NCBI RefSeq assembly: GCF_020176715.1
Contig: NZ_JAIVMF010000004.1
Coordinates: 186,001 to 250,000, forward strand
Length of the DNA stretch: 64,000 nt
DNA from: Stappia stellulata
GTDB lineage: Bacteria; Pseudomonadota; Alphaproteobacteria; Rhizobiales; Stappiaceae
Reading direction: 5' to 3'
Position 1 is the first letter of the stretch, and the number at the start of each line of letters is the position of its first letter. Under the pieces are notes generated by a model. It saw only the letters and a program-made list of their open reading frames with translations, ran no database searches and was not told where the DNA came from. Shown here one piece after another: positions 7,863-16,646 of this stretch. A program made the translations under genes and the position numbers.

Positions 7863-7884
7863 ATTATATTCACATGTTCGAATA
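7863..7884 (-). promoter_or_regulatory. sqr promoter -10 box overlapping an ATTC-N8-GAAT operator
   Basis: Read on the minus strand, a perfect TATAAT lies at 7868-7863, about 30 bases before the sqr ATG. The palindrome TATTC-N8-GAATA (7867-7884) overlaps its upstream edge. ATTC-N8-GAAT is the arrangement I recall for the sulfide-responsive ArsR-family repressors SqrR/BigR. A repressor bound here would occlude the promoter. The -35 element is weak (GTTAGT at 17-base spacing). Confidence 0.6.
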
Positions 7885-8142
7885 AACTAACACTAAAGGT
7901 GCCGCCGGCTTTGACATTTCGCAATCCGGGGCTTGAAAAATGCCTGCGGCATTTGCGCTCATGGACGCGCGGGCTCCGCCGGCCCGTCCCCGACGCGGTC
8001 GGTGCGGCGAAAGATCTTGAGGAAGCTCAGGCGTTTACGCGATCTTTCCAGGTTTCGTGCCATGTCCCGCACCTGGGCGGTCGCCCCCGGTCGCCGCCGA
8101 CCGGCGTTCTGCCGCAGACACACCGGGCAAAGAGGGGATGGA

Positions 8143-8478
8143 ATGACGGGTTTGAAGACAGTTGCGGCGACCTGCGTCTTGAGCGCGGCATTGGTGTCGG
8201 GCGCGATGGCCGAGGAGGTCGACTTCAAGCGGTTCCTGGCGACGCCCGCCGGCGCTTCGGGCGTTGCGGCGATGGTGGCCGGGCTCGGCAGGTGCGACGG
8301 GGCGATCAACTGGGGCTATGCCTATGACGAGGCGGCCGGCAAGGTGAGCCAGGACATGCTCTTCGCCGGCTGCGAGGAGACGGTCGAGGGCGAGGACGAT
8401 CCCTTCGAAAAGTCCGTGGTGGCGAAGTTCCAGTTCTGGAACGGGCCGATGCTGGAAAGCCTGACCTATCTGCCCTGA
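8143..8478 (+). CDS. Small secreted hypothetical protein, 111 aa
   Basis: The product begins MTGLKTVAATCVLSAALVSG and has a predicted signal-peptidase site after AMA. The mature part is about 88 residues, acidic, with two Cys (GRCDGAIN and FAGCEET) that could form a disulfide, and ends FWNGPMLESLTYLP. The ATG was preferred over upstream in-frame starts because AGAGGGGATGGA precedes it and the signal peptide starts there. It is convergent with the next secreted gene and separated from it by a GC-rich palindrome. The family is not recognised. Confidence 0.6.
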   Translation: MTGLKTVAATCVLSAALVSGAMAEEVDFKRFLATPAGASGVAAMVAGLGRCDGAINWGYAYDEAAGKVSQDMLFAGCEETVEGEDDPFEKSVVAKFQFWNGPMLESLTYLP

Positions 8479-8489
8479 CCGGGCAGGAC

Positions 8490-8509
8490 TGCGGCCCCGC
8501 GGGGCCGCA
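8490..8509. terminator. GC-rich perfect palindrome between convergent genes
   Basis: A 20-base perfect inverted repeat, TGCGGCCCCG / CGGGGCCGCA, lies between two convergent stop codons. There is no T-tract on either side, so it may stop RNA polymerase only weakly or act as an mRNA 3'-end stabiliser. Confidence 0.4.
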
Positions 8510-8511
8510 CT

Positions 8512-9168
8512 CTAGTTCGTGGCGGTCGTGGGCACGGACACGGTTCCGGTGTAGCGACCGTCGCCCTGGCAACTGCCGGCGATCGTCACATGCACGATCC
8601 GCGCGGTTCCGATGAAGCTGCTGCCGGCCAGCAGCGGCATCGGATCGCCGCCCGGGTCCCGCAGTTCCTTGCCGTCCCGATAGAGCGTCAGCGTGCCCGG
8701 ATCGCAGGAGATATTGCTGGCGTTGAAGGCGACCTTGAAGCGCGTCGGCGTGTTGAAGGCGGCCAGCATCAGGGTGTGGTCGCGGGCCGGGTCGTAGCTC
8801 CACCGGGTGGAGAAGCTCTTCGTCGCATCGCCCGGTGCCTTCCAGGTGCAGGGGCGGACCGGGCGATCCTGATTGAGCTGCACCGCGATGTCGCGTCCCT
8901 TCACGAAGGCCCCGCCTTCCTCGTTGAAGGTCGAGATCACCTGTGCGCCGTCCACATTCACCCGGTAGCGCGGATATTCGCTGTCGTTGACGATGTCGTT
9001 GCATTGTACGGCGATGAGCAAGGGCGCATCCGGCGGCGGGTCCATCAGCACCAGGGTCTTTGCGCTTGGCGACAGCATGAAGCTGCCGGAATGGAATTTT
9101 TCCGCCCGGGCCGCCCCGGTCAGGGCGAGCGCTGTTGCAGCAATCAGGATTGCGACGATCCGGTTCAT
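8512..9168 (-). CDS. Secreted hypothetical protein, 218 aa
   Basis: It starts MNRIVAILIAATALALTGAARAE, a clear signal peptide cleaved after ARA. The mature domain is beta-rich, with four Cys spread as VQCND, RPCTW, ISCDP and GSCQG, probably forming two disulfides. It ends in a Thr/Val-rich tail TGTVSVPTTATN. There is no lipobox and no membrane anchor. The gene is monocistronic as far as can be seen, downstream of and parallel to phnF with 65 bases between them. I do not recognise the family. A periplasmic role is the only safe statement. Confidence 0.65.
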   Translation of the reverse strand: MNRIVAILIAATALALTGAARAEKFHSGSFMLSPSAKTLVLMDPPPDAPLLIAVQCNDIVNDSEYPRYRVNVDGAQVISTFNEEGGAFVKGRDIAVQLNQDRPVRPCTWKAPGDATKSFSTRWSYDPARDHTLMLAAFNTPTRFKVAFNASNISCDPGTLTLYRDGKELRDPGGDPMPLLAGSSFIGTARIVHVTIAGSCQGDGRYTGTVSVPTTATN

Positions 9169-9233
9169 GGCGCTTTTCCCCCCGCCCGCATGATGCCCAA
9201 GCCTACCGTCCGTGTGGCCCCGGTGTACAGGCT

Positions 9234-10004
9234 CTAGCCGTCTCCGTTCCCGTCCCGATCCCCGCTTTCGGGCGCATTGCGCACCGACAGCGTGACCCGG
9301 TCGGCGGCGAAGCGGCTGCGGCTCATCTGGATCGGAACGCCGTCCTGATCGGCATTGACGGAGGTGGTGAGCAGGACCACCGCGCCGGCCTGCAGGCCGA
9401 GGTCCTCGCGGTCCGTCCGGCTTGCGGGGGCGGCGGAAATCTCCGTGGAAAGGCGCTTGTAGTCGCCGACGCCGCAGGCCTTCAGCGCATGGGTGATCGA
9501 GCCGCTTTGCGCGCAATGCGCCGGAAGCTCTGCGAAGCGTGCGGCGTCGAACCAGTGGGTCGCGCGCGACAGCGCCGTTCCGTCGGCGGCGCCGACGGTT
9601 TCCAGGCGCAGAACGGGGGTCTGCGGCGCCAGTGCCAGCGCCCGTGCGACCTCCTCGCTTGCCGGCTCCGTTGCCGTCTCGAGAAACCGCGTCGCAGCCT
9701 TTGCCACCTGTCCGCCGAGGCCGGCGGAAAAGCGGGTGCGCGCGCCGATCGGATAGCTGACGCGGGCGCGCGGCAGGAGCTCCGTTCCCCGACCCTGAAC
9801 GGTTCGGACCACGCCGTCGCGGGCAAGGGCCGCCAGTGCCTGACGTACGGTGTGGCGGTTGACGTCGAATTGCGCGGCAAGGGCTGCTTCGGTCGGAAGT
9901 TTTCCTGCCGCGTCATAGACGCCGTTGCCGATGGCGGCGCGAATGTCGTCGGCGATCTGGCGCCACAGCGCGACGCCGCTGCGTCGTTCGATCCCGCTTT
10001 CCAT
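9234..10004 (-). CDS. phnF: GntR/HutC-family phosphonate regulator PhnF
   Basis: The 256-residue protein has an N-terminal winged helix-turn-helix (ALWRQIADDIRAAIGNG, LPTEAALAAQFDVNRHTVRQ) and a C-terminal UTRA ligand-binding domain ending in RSRFAADRVTLSVRN. This is the HutC subfamily. It diverges from phnGHIJKL, the standard position of phnF, and should repress the C-P lyase operon. The Met at 10004 is chosen because it directly precedes the domain and follows GGGGGAGG. The frame runs further upstream as low-complexity sequence. A TTGTnTA-N6-TAnACAA operator lies in the divergent spacer. Confidence 0.9.
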   Translation of the reverse strand: MESGIERRSGVALWRQIADDIRAAIGNGVYDAAGKLPTEAALAAQFDVNRHTVRQALAALARDGVVRTVQGRGTELLPRARVSYPIGARTRFSAGLGGQVAKAATRFLETATEPASEEVARALALAPQTPVLRLETVGAADGTALSRATHWFDAARFAELPAHCAQSGSITHALKACGVGDYKRLSTEISAAPASRTDREDLGLQAGAVVLLTTSVNADQDGVPIQMSRSRFAADRVTLSVRNAPESGDRDGNGDG

Positions 10005-10184
10005 CTGCTTCTGCCTCCCCCGTTTTCCACCATCCGCCAGGCGTCCGCCGGGCGTCGGTCCGCATGCCTCAGCGTCCGTTTCGCCCGCTCCTTCGTGCGA
10101 CGCAAGCGGTTTTCCAAGATGCGGCTGGAAGGGCGCGAGGGTCATCAAGGCGTCATGCGGCGGATATAGAGTGCTTGCTGTTGG

Positions 10185-10204
10185 TTGTCTATAAAACTAT
10201 ACAA
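10185..10204. promoter_or_regulatory. Probable PhnF operator
   Basis: The 20-base element has half-sites TTGTnTA and TAnACAA separated by 6 bases. It lies in the 292-base spacer between the divergent phnF and phnG genes and is the only AT-rich patch there. HutC-type GntR regulators commonly bind GT-TA-AC palindromes of this kind. The rest of the spacer shows no gene. Confidence 0.55.
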
Positions 10205-10296
10205 ATCAGCGACTCGCCGGGACCCGGGACCGGAAGAGACGCGACCTGCCTGACCGGGCCGGGGGTCCGGTCCGCTGATTGAAACGGAGCGAGTGA

Positions 10297-10788
10297 ATGA
10301 CATCGCAAGCCAACGGGCATGCCACCGGCGCCGAGCCGCAAGGGGGTGACGCGCGCGGACTGAAGACCCTGATGGACGTGCTGGCCGCCTCACCGGCCGG
10401 CGAGATCGCCGCCTGCGCCGAGGCGCTTGGGCGGCTGCCAGAAGCGGCGCCCGTGCGCGGGCCGGAAACGGGCCTCGTCATGGTGCGCGGCCGCATCGGC
10501 GGCGATGGCGCGCCGTTCAATCTGGGCGAGGCGACGGTGACCCGCGCCACGGTGCGGCTTGAAGACGGTGCCGTCGGCCACGCCTATGCGCTTGGCCAGG
10601 ACCGCGCCAAGGCGACGCTTTCGGCAACGCTTGCCGCGCTCTGGGCGCAAGGCGCGCGCCGGGCGGACATCGACGCCGCCGTAGTCGTGCCGCTTGTCGC
10701 GGCCCGGGCCCGCGAGGCGACACAGACGAAACGCGAGGCGGCCGCGACCAAGGTCGACTTCTTCACCATGGTACGCGGAGACGACTGA
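10297..10788 (+). CDS. phnG: C-P lyase core subunit PhnG
   Basis: This 163-residue protein matches PhnG: an N-terminal helical part, the TGLVMVRGRIGGDGAPFNLGE-type strand region, and VRLEDGAVGHAYALGQDRAKA. PhnG, PhnH, PhnI and PhnJ form the C-P lyase core, in which PhnI with G, H and L attaches phosphonate to ribose and PhnJ breaks the C-P bond. It is the first gene of the operon. The ATG follows GGAGCGAGTGA, and the stop overlaps the phnH start by one base (TGATG). Confidence 0.93.
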   Translation: MTSQANGHATGAEPQGGDARGLKTLMDVLAASPAGEIAACAEALGRLPEAAPVRGPETGLVMVRGRIGGDGAPFNLGEATVTRATVRLEDGAVGHAYALGQDRAKATLSATLAALWAQGARRADIDAAVVVPLVAARAREATQTKREAAATKVDFFTMVRGDD

Positions 10789-11444
10789 TGCAGACGGTTC
10801 ACTTCGACGCAGGCCCGTTCACGGCAAAGGCCATCGAGGGCGGTTTCGCCGATCCGGTGTTCGGGTCCCAGGCGGTCTTCGCCGCGCTGATGCAGGCAAT
10901 GGCCCGCCCGGGCAGGCGCAAGACGCTCGACGACTGTCTCCAGCCGCCGGCACCGCTGGAGCCGGGTCTTGCGGCGGTGGCGCTGACGCTTTGCGATCCC
11001 GACACGCCGGTGTGGCTGTCGCCCGCCCTGCGCAGCGACGCGGTGCGCGCCTGGCTCGCCTTTCACGCCGGCTGCCCGCTGACGGAGGATGAAGGCGCTG
11101 CCGCTTTCGTCTTCTGTGCGCAAGACGATACGCCGCCGGCGCAGGCGGCACTTCATGCCGGCACGCAGGAATACCCCGACCGGGCGGCGACGCTGGTGCT
11201 GGCGTTGCCGGCGTTCGACGGCGGCCCGGTCCTGACGCTCACGGGTCCCGGCATCGACGGCAGCGAAACCATCACGCCCGTCGGCCTGCCGGAGGGTTTC
11301 GTCGCCGCGCGCGCCGACAACCGCGCGCTCTTCCCGCGCGGGGTCGATGTGGTGCTGGTTTCGGGCCGCGATCTCCTCGCCCTGCCGCGCACGACCGTTG
11401 TCGCGGTGGCGGACGGCTCTTCTTCCAATGCGGAGGCCAACTGA
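10788..11444 (+). CDS. phnH: C-P lyase core subunit PhnH
   Basis: The 218-residue product has PhnH signatures: an early FADPVFGSQAVFAALMQAMARPG, an AALTLCDPDTPVWL-like segment, and a C-terminal LPRTTVVAV. It is a structural subunit of the C-P lyase core complex with PhnG, PhnI and PhnJ. Its length is close to that of the E. coli protein. It overlaps phnG by one base and is followed after one base by phnI, so it is translationally coupled. Confidence 0.93.
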   Translation: MQTVHFDAGPFTAKAIEGGFADPVFGSQAVFAALMQAMARPGRRKTLDDCLQPPAPLEPGLAAVALTLCDPDTPVWLSPALRSDAVRAWLAFHAGCPLTEDEGAAAFVFCAQDDTPPAQAALHAGTQEYPDRAATLVLALPAFDGGPVLTLTGPGIDGSETITPVGLPEGFVAARADNRALFPRGVDVVLVSGRDLLALPRTTVVAVADGSSSNAEAN

Positions 11445-11445
11445 C

Positions 11446-12570
11446 ATGTATGTTGCAGTCAAGGGCGGTGAGGCGGCCATCGCCAACGCCCACAAGATGC
11501 TGGCCGACCGCCGGCGCGGCGACCGGTCGGTGCCGGCGATCACCGTGGAGCAGCTCGTCGAGCAGCTCGCGCTCGGCGTTGACCGGGTGATGGCGGAAGC
11601 CTCGCTCTATGCGCCGGACCTTGCCGCGCTCGCCGTCAAGCAGGCGCGCGGCGACATGATCGAGGCGATCTTCCTGCTGCGCGCCTATCGCACGACGCTG
11701 CCGCGCTTCGGCGCCTCGCGGCCGGTCGAGACCGGCGAGATGATCGCCGAGCGGCGGATTTCGGCCACTTACAAGGATCTGCCGGGCGGGCAGGTGCTGG
11801 GGCCGACCTTCGACTACACCCACCGCCTTCTCGATCCGGAGCTTGGCCGTGACGCCAAGGTGCCGGCCGCGCCGGCGCGCGAGAGCGAGGGCGAGCCGCT
11901 GACGCGGGTGGCCGACATCCTGGCGCATGAGGACCTGATCGAGCGCACCGCCCCCGATCCGGACGGCGAGCCGTTGCCGGAGGAGCCCTCGGGCGATCTC
12001 ACGCGCGAGCCGCTGGAGTTTCCCATGGCCCGCGACCTGCGCCTGCAGGCGCTGGCGCGCGGCGACGAGGGTTTTTTGCTGGCGCTCGGCTATTCCACCC
12101 AGCGCGGCTACGGCCGCACCCATCCCTTCGCCGGCGAGATCCGCATGGGCGAGGTCGCGGTGGAGATGGACGTGCCGGAACTCGGCTTCGCCGTCGCGCT
12201 CGGCACGATCAAGGTGACCGAATGCCAGATGGTCAACCAGTTCGCCGGATCGGCGAAGGTGCCGCCGCAGTTCACGCGCGGCTACGGGCTGGTGTTCGGC
12301 CAGTCGGAGCGCAAGGCCATGTCCATGGCGCTGGTCGACCGCTCGCTGAGAGCCGGCGAGCTCGGCGAGGACCGGGTCGCGCCCGCGCAGGACGAGGAAT
12401 TCGTGATCTCCCATTCCGACAACGTCCAGGCGACGGGCTTCGTGGAGCACCTTAAACTGCCGCATTACGTCGACTTCCAGGCCGAACTCGACCTCGTGCG
12501 CCGCATGCGGGGCGAATTCGAGGACCGGGCGAAAGACGTCGACACCGCCACACAGGAGGCCGCGGAATGA
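11446..12570 (+). CDS. phnI: C-P lyase core subunit PhnI
   Basis: The 374-residue protein starts MYVAVKGGEAAIANAHKML, typical of PhnI. It carries AEASLYAPDLAALAVKQARGD, RRISATYKDLPGGQVLGPTFDYTHRLL and, towards the end, SHSDNVQATGFVEHLKLPHYVDFQ. PhnI is the nucleosidase component that, with PhnG, PhnH and PhnL, replaces adenine of ATP by phosphonate. The ATG at 11446 was chosen over an upstream in-frame start that lies inside phnH. Its stop overlaps the phnJ start as ATGA. Confidence 0.94.
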   Translation: MYVAVKGGEAAIANAHKMLADRRRGDRSVPAITVEQLVEQLALGVDRVMAEASLYAPDLAALAVKQARGDMIEAIFLLRAYRTTLPRFGASRPVETGEMIAERRISATYKDLPGGQVLGPTFDYTHRLLDPELGRDAKVPAAPARESEGEPLTRVADILAHEDLIERTAPDPDGEPLPEEPSGDLTREPLEFPMARDLRLQALARGDEGFLLALGYSTQRGYGRTHPFAGEIRMGEVAVEMDVPELGFAVALGTIKVTECQMVNQFAGSAKVPPQFTRGYGLVFGQSERKAMSMALVDRSLRAGELGEDRVAPAQDEEFVISHSDNVQATGFVEHLKLPHYVDFQAELDLVRRMRGEFEDRAKDVDTATQEAAE

Positions 12571-13472
12571 CGGTCATGACCGGCGACATCGCCACCTACA
12601 ATTTTGCCTATCTGGACGAGCAGACCAAGCGGATGATCCGCCGCGCGATCCTCAAGGCCATCGCCATTCCGGGCTATCAGGTGCCCTTCGCCAGCCGCGA
12701 GATGCCGATGCCCTACGGCTGGGGCACGGGCGGGGTCCAGGTGACGGCCTCGATCATCGGTCCCGACGACCGGCTCAAGGTGATCGACCAGGGCGCCGAC
12801 GACACCACCAACGCGGTCTCGATCCGCGCCTTTTTCCAGAAGGTTGCCAATGTCGCGGTGACGACGCACACGGGCGAGGCGACGATCATCCAGACCCGCC
12901 ACCGCATTCCCGAGGAGCCGCTCGTCGAGGGGCAGGTGCTCGTCTACCAGGTGCCGATCCCCGAGCCGCTGCGCTTCCTGGAGCCGCGCGAGACCGAAAC
13001 GCGCAAGATGCACGCGCTTGAGGAATACGGCCTCATGCATGTGAAGCTCTATGAGGACATCGCCCGCCACGGCCATATCGCCACGACCTATGCCTATCCG
13101 GTGCTGGTCGCAGGCCGATACGTGATGGATCCCTCGCCGACGCCGAAGTTCGACAATCCGAAGATGGACATGTCGCCGGCGCTGCAGCTCTTCGGCGCCG
13201 GCCGCGAGAAGCGGATCTACGCGATCCCGCCGTTCACCCGCGTCGTCAGCCTCGATTTCGAGGATCACCCCTTCGAGATCCAGAGCTTCGAGGAGCCCTG
13301 CGCCCTCTGCGGGGCGGAGAACGTCTATCTCGACGAGGTCATCCTCGACGACCGGGGCGGGCGGATGTTCGTCTGTTCCGACACCGATCACTGCGAGGGG
13401 CGGCTTGAGCAGGGCCACAAGGGCCGGCTCGCCCCGGAAGACGCCTATGCGACCAGGGAGACGGCGCAATGA
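12567..13472 (+). CDS. phnJ: C-P lyase radical SAM subunit PhnJ
   Basis: This 301-residue protein is PhnJ, the radical SAM enzyme that cleaves the carbon-phosphorus bond of ribosyl phosphonate. Near the C-terminus it has the diagnostic CALC...VC...HC cysteine set, spaced C-x2-C-x21-C-x5-C, which binds the 4Fe-4S cluster and holds the catalytic Cys. The N-terminal YNFAYLDEQTKRMIRRAILKAIAIPGYQ segment is also typical. It overlaps both neighbours by 4 bases (ATGA), in the strictly coupled phnGHIJKL arrangement. Confidence 0.95.
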   Translation: MTVMTGDIATYNFAYLDEQTKRMIRRAILKAIAIPGYQVPFASREMPMPYGWGTGGVQVTASIIGPDDRLKVIDQGADDTTNAVSIRAFFQKVANVAVTTHTGEATIIQTRHRIPEEPLVEGQVLVYQVPIPEPLRFLEPRETETRKMHALEEYGLMHVKLYEDIARHGHIATTYAYPVLVAGRYVMDPSPTPKFDNPKMDMSPALQLFGAGREKRIYAIPPFTRVVSLDFEDHPFEIQSFEEPCALCGAENVYLDEVILDDRGGRMFVCSDTDHCEGRLEQGHKGRLAPEDAYATRETAQ

Positions 13473-14260
13473 GTTCGCTTTTCGAGGATGCCGCGCCGCT
13501 TCTTTCGGTCGACGGTCTGACGAAATTCTATGGATCCCGCATCGGCTGCCGCGATGTCTCCTTCGACGTCTATCCGGGCGAAGTGGTTGCCATCGTCGGG
13601 GAATCCGGCTCCGGCAAGACGACGCTCCTGAACTGCATCTCGACCCGGCTGGAACCGTCTCACGGGTCGGTTCGCTATCGCATGCGCGACGGCGGGACCC
13701 GCGACCTCTACGCGATGAGCGAGGCGGAACGCCGCCTGCTGATGCGCACCGACTGGGGCTTCGTGCACCAGAACCCGGCCGACGGGTTGCGCATGACCGT
13801 CTCCGCCGGCGCCAATGTCGGCGAGCGGCTGATGGCGGTCGGCGAGCGGCACTACGGCCGCATCCGCGAGACGGCCACCGGCTGGCTCGAGCGGGTGGAA
13901 ATCGCGGAGGACCGCATCGACGACCAGCCGCGCGCCTTTTCCGGCGGCATGCGCCAGCGTCTCCAGATCGCCCGCAACCTCGTGACGGGTCCGCGCCTCG
14001 TCTTCATGGACGAGCCGACCGGCGGTCTCGACGTTTCGGTGCAGGCGCGCCTGCTCGACCTGTTGCGGGGGCTTGTCGCGGATCTCGGGCTTGCCGCCAT
14101 CGTCGTGACCCATGATCTCGCGGTCGCGCGGCTCCTGTCGCACCGCATGATCGTGATGAAGGGCGGCGATGTCGTGGAGGCCGGTCTCACCGACCGCGTG
14201 CTCGACGATCCGCAGGCGCCCTACACCCAGCTTCTGGTTTCCTCCATCCTTCAGGTGTGA
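13469..14260 (+). CDS. phnK: C-P lyase ABC-type ATPase PhnK
   Basis: The 263-residue ATPase has Walker A GESGSGKTT near residue 45, the signature FSGGMRQRLQIARNL, Walker B LVFMDEPTGGLD and the switch VVTHDLAVARLLSHR. Despite its ABC transporter fold, PhnK binds the C-P lyase core complex rather than a membrane permease. The order J-K-L and the 4-base overlap with phnJ identify it. Its stop is directly followed by phnL. Confidence 0.93.
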   Translation: MSSLFEDAAPLLSVDGLTKFYGSRIGCRDVSFDVYPGEVVAIVGESGSGKTTLLNCISTRLEPSHGSVRYRMRDGGTRDLYAMSEAERRLLMRTDWGFVHQNPADGLRMTVSAGANVGERLMAVGERHYGRIRETATGWLERVEIAEDRIDDQPRAFSGGMRQRLQIARNLVTGPRLVFMDEPTGGLDVSVQARLLDLLRGLVADLGLAAIVVTHDLAVARLLSHRMIVMKGGDVVEAGLTDRVLDDPQAPYTQLLVSSILQV

Positions 14261-14262
14261 CG

Positions 14263-14991
14263 ATGGCTCAGGCTCAGACTTTTGACGCGGCGCTCGCCGT
14301 CAGCGTCGCCGATCTTTCCAAGACCTTCACCATGCATCTTCAGGGCGGCATCGTCCTGCCGGTCGTCGAGGCCGCGTCCTTCGACGTCGCGGCAGGCGAA
14401 TGCGTCGTGCTCGGCGGGCCTTCGGGCGCCGGCAAGAGCTCGATCATGAAGATGCTCTACGGCAACTACGCGGCCGCAAGCGGACGCATCCTGGTGCGGC
14501 ATCGCGGCGAGGTGGTGGATCTTGTCGCGGCGAGCCCGCGCGCGGTGATCGCCATGCGGCGCGAGACAATCGGCTATGTCAGCCAGTTCCTGCGCACGGT
14601 GCCGCGCGTGAGCGCGCTCGACCTCGTCGCCGAACCGCTGACGGCGCGGGGCGTGGCGCTTGAGGCCGCCCGTGTCCGGGCCGGCGAGATGCTCGCCCGG
14701 CTCAACGTGCCGGAGCGGCTGTGGGCGCTGCCGCCGGCGACCTTTTCCGGCGGCGAGCAGCAGCGGGTGAACATCGCGCGCGGCTTCATCACCGATCATC
14801 CGGTGCTTTTGCTCGACGAACCGACGGCCTCGCTCGACGCCACCAACCGGCGCGTCGTCATCGAGATGATCGCCGAAAAGAAGACGGCCGGCGTCGCGCA
14901 GATCGGCATCTTCCACGACGAGGAAGTGCGTGAGGCGGTGGCCGACCGGATCATCGACGTGCGCGCCTTCGCGCCGAAACAGGCGGCGTGA
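14263..14991 (+). CDS. phnL: C-P lyase ABC-type ATPase PhnL
   Basis: About 242 residues with [17 protein letters not shown] at the start, Walker [11 protein letters not shown], signature [15 protein letters not shown] and Walker [13 protein letters not shown]. The [18 protein letters not shown] opening is typical of PhnL, which assists PhnI in forming ribosyl phosphonate triphosphate. A GTG two codons upstream (14257) overlaps the phnK stop as GTGA and is an alternative, coupled start. The gene is followed after 7 bases by a hexapeptide transferase. Confidence 0.93.
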   Translation: MAQAQTFDAALAVSVADLSKTFTMHLQGGIVLPVVEAASFDVAAGECVVLGGPSGAGKSSIMKMLYGNYAAASGRILVRHRGEVVDLVAASPRAVIAMRRETIGYVSQFLRTVPRVSALDLVAEPLTARGVALEAARVRAGEMLARLNVPERLWALPPATFSGGEQQRVNIARGFITDHPVLLLDEPTASLDATNRRVVIEMIAEKKTAGVAQIGIFHDEEVREAVADRIIDVRAFAPKQAA

Positions 14992-14998
14992 GACGATC

Positions 14999-15613
14999 AT
15001 GACGAAACTCTCCGAGACGCCGCTCGTCCATGAGACGGCAACGGTGACGCAGTCCGATCTCGGGCGCTACACGGAAGTGGCCGAGGGGGTGCGCATCAGC
15101 GAGACCACCCTCGGCGACTACTCCTATGTCATGTACGACAGCATCGTCTGGTGCGCGGAGATCGGCAAATTCGCCAATATCGCCGCCTCGGTGCGCATCA
15201 ATGCGCCCAATCACCCGACCTGGCGGGCGACGCTGCACCATTTCACCTATCGCGCCAACGACTACTGGCCGGACGCGGAGGCGGACGTCGCCTTCTTCGA
15301 CTGGCGGCGCGAGGGGCGGGTCGTGATCGGCCACGACGTGTGGATCGGTCACGGGGCGACGATCCTGCCCGGCGTCACGGTCGGCGACGGCGCGGTGATC
15401 GGCGCGGGGGCGGTCGTCTCCCGCGATGTCGCGCCCTACACGATCGTCGGCGGCGTGCCGGCAAAGCTTATTCGCGAGCGGTTTCCCAAGGCCGTTTCGG
15501 AGCGCATGCAGACGCTTGCCTGGTGGGACTGGGATCACGCCCGTCTGCGGTCCGCGCTTGAGGATTTTCGCACCCTCGACGCGGAGGCGTTCCTCGCGCG
15601 GCACGGCGGTTAG
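14999..15613 (+). CDS. Phosphonate-locus hexapeptide-repeat transferase (TIGR03308-like)
   Basis: The 204-residue product is a left-handed beta-helix acyltransferase. Hexapeptide repeats run from about residue 25 ([20 protein letters not shown]) through [13 protein letters not shown] to [41 protein letters not shown] loop holding [15 protein letters not shown] carries the likely catalytic His. Xenobiotic acetyltransferases of this group commonly lie in alphaproteobacterial phn operons. The substrate is unknown, perhaps an aminoalkylphosphonate or a pathway intermediate. It is the last gene of the phnG operon. Confidence 0.85.
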   Translation: MTKLSETPLVHETATVTQSDLGRYTEVAEGVRISETTLGDYSYVMYDSIVWCAEIGKFANIAASVRINAPNHPTWRATLHHFTYRANDYWPDAEADVAFFDWRREGRVVIGHDVWIGHGATILPGVTVGDGAVIGAGAVVSRDVAPYTIVGGVPAKLIRERFPKAVSERMQTLAWWDWDHARLRSALEDFRTLDAEAFLARHGG

Positions 15614-15731
15614 CGGCCGGTTTTGCTTAGCCGCGCCGTGAGCCGGCTGTGTAAGCAAATCGTCACAAAATCGCAGACCGCCTGTCATGAACTGCCGCTA
15701 AGCAGTTCTTGCAAGACAAACAGGGGCGCAC

Positions 15732-16565
15732 ATGTTCAAGCTCGAAGGCGTGACACGAAAGTTCGGGTCCAATACGGCGGTCAAGTCGGTGACCCTCGAC
15801 ATTCCCGACGGCCAGATGGTCGGCATCATCGGCCGTTCCGGGGCAGGCAAATCCACCCTGCTTCGGATGATCAACAGGCTGATCGACCCCAATGGCGGGC
15901 GCATCGTCTTCAACGACACCGAGGTGTCGGCGCTGCGCGGCAAGGCGCTGCGCAGCTGGCAGCGCGACTGCGCGATGATCTTCCAGCAGTTCAACCTGGT
16001 GCCGCGTCTCGACGTGCTCACCAACGTGCTGCTCGGCCGGCTCAACCATCGCAATTCGGCGAAGAACCTGCTCGGCATGTTCTCTCAGGCCGAACGCGCC
16101 ATGGCGATTGCCGCCCTTGAGCGGCTCGGCATCGCCCAGACCGCGCTGCAGCCGGCGGGAACGCTCTCCGGCGGCCAGCAGCAGCGCGTGGCGATCGCCC
16201 GGGCGCTGATGCAGCAGCCGAAGATGGTGCTCGCCGACGAGCCCATCGCCTCGCTCGATCCGCTGAACGCGCAGAAGGTGATGGACGCGCTGAAGGACAT
16301 CAACGAGCGCGACGGCATCACCGTCGTCACCAACCTGCACACGCTGGACACCGCGCGCAGCTACTGCGAACGCATCATCGGCATGTCGCAGGGCGCGGTG
16401 GTCTTCGACGGTCCGCCGGAAGAGCTGACGACAGAGGCCGCCCGGCGGATCTACGGCGCGGAAGGCGAGGCGCTCTCGGAAGCGATCACCTCCACAAGCA
16501 TCACGGCGCCCGCCCGGGCCGCCTCCTCATCCGCTGGGGTCCTGCGGCCGGCGCTCGCCGGCTGA
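15732..16565 (+). CDS. phnC: Phosphonate ABC transporter ATP-binding protein PhnC
   Basis: The 277-residue ATPase has Walker [28 protein letters not shown] (a phrase typical of PhnC), signature [15 protein letters not shown] and Walker [14 protein letters not shown]. It energises uptake of phosphonates with PhnD and two PhnE permeases. The 118-base spacer upstream contains AT-rich sequence with CTGTCAT at 15682-15688 and a CTGTGTA at 15647, which could be parts of a degenerate Pho box. The spacing does not fit the consensus well, so PhoB control is only suggested. Confidence 0.93.
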   Translation: MFKLEGVTRKFGSNTAVKSVTLDIPDGQMVGIIGRSGAGKSTLLRMINRLIDPNGGRIVFNDTEVSALRGKALRSWQRDCAMIFQQFNLVPRLDVLTNVLLGRLNHRNSAKNLLGMFSQAERAMAIAALERLGIAQTALQPAGTLSGGQQQRVAIARALMQQPKMVLADEPIASLDPLNAQKVMDALKDINERDGITVVTNLHTLDTARSYCERIIGMSQGAVVFDGPPEELTTEAARRIYGAEGEALSEAITSTSITAPARAASSSAGVLRPALAG

Positions 16566-16646
16566 GGGTCACGGATCGGCTTCCCACGAAACGGGACAAA
16601 ATCGACATTCAACGGCCGGATCACCCGGACCATCATGGAGACGTCA

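Noticed and set aside
15647-15688. Possible Pho box upstream of phnC
   Set aside because: CTGTGTA and CTGTCAT occur, but the 11-base spacing of direct repeats in the Pho box is not met, so I note it in the phnC entry and do not call a site.
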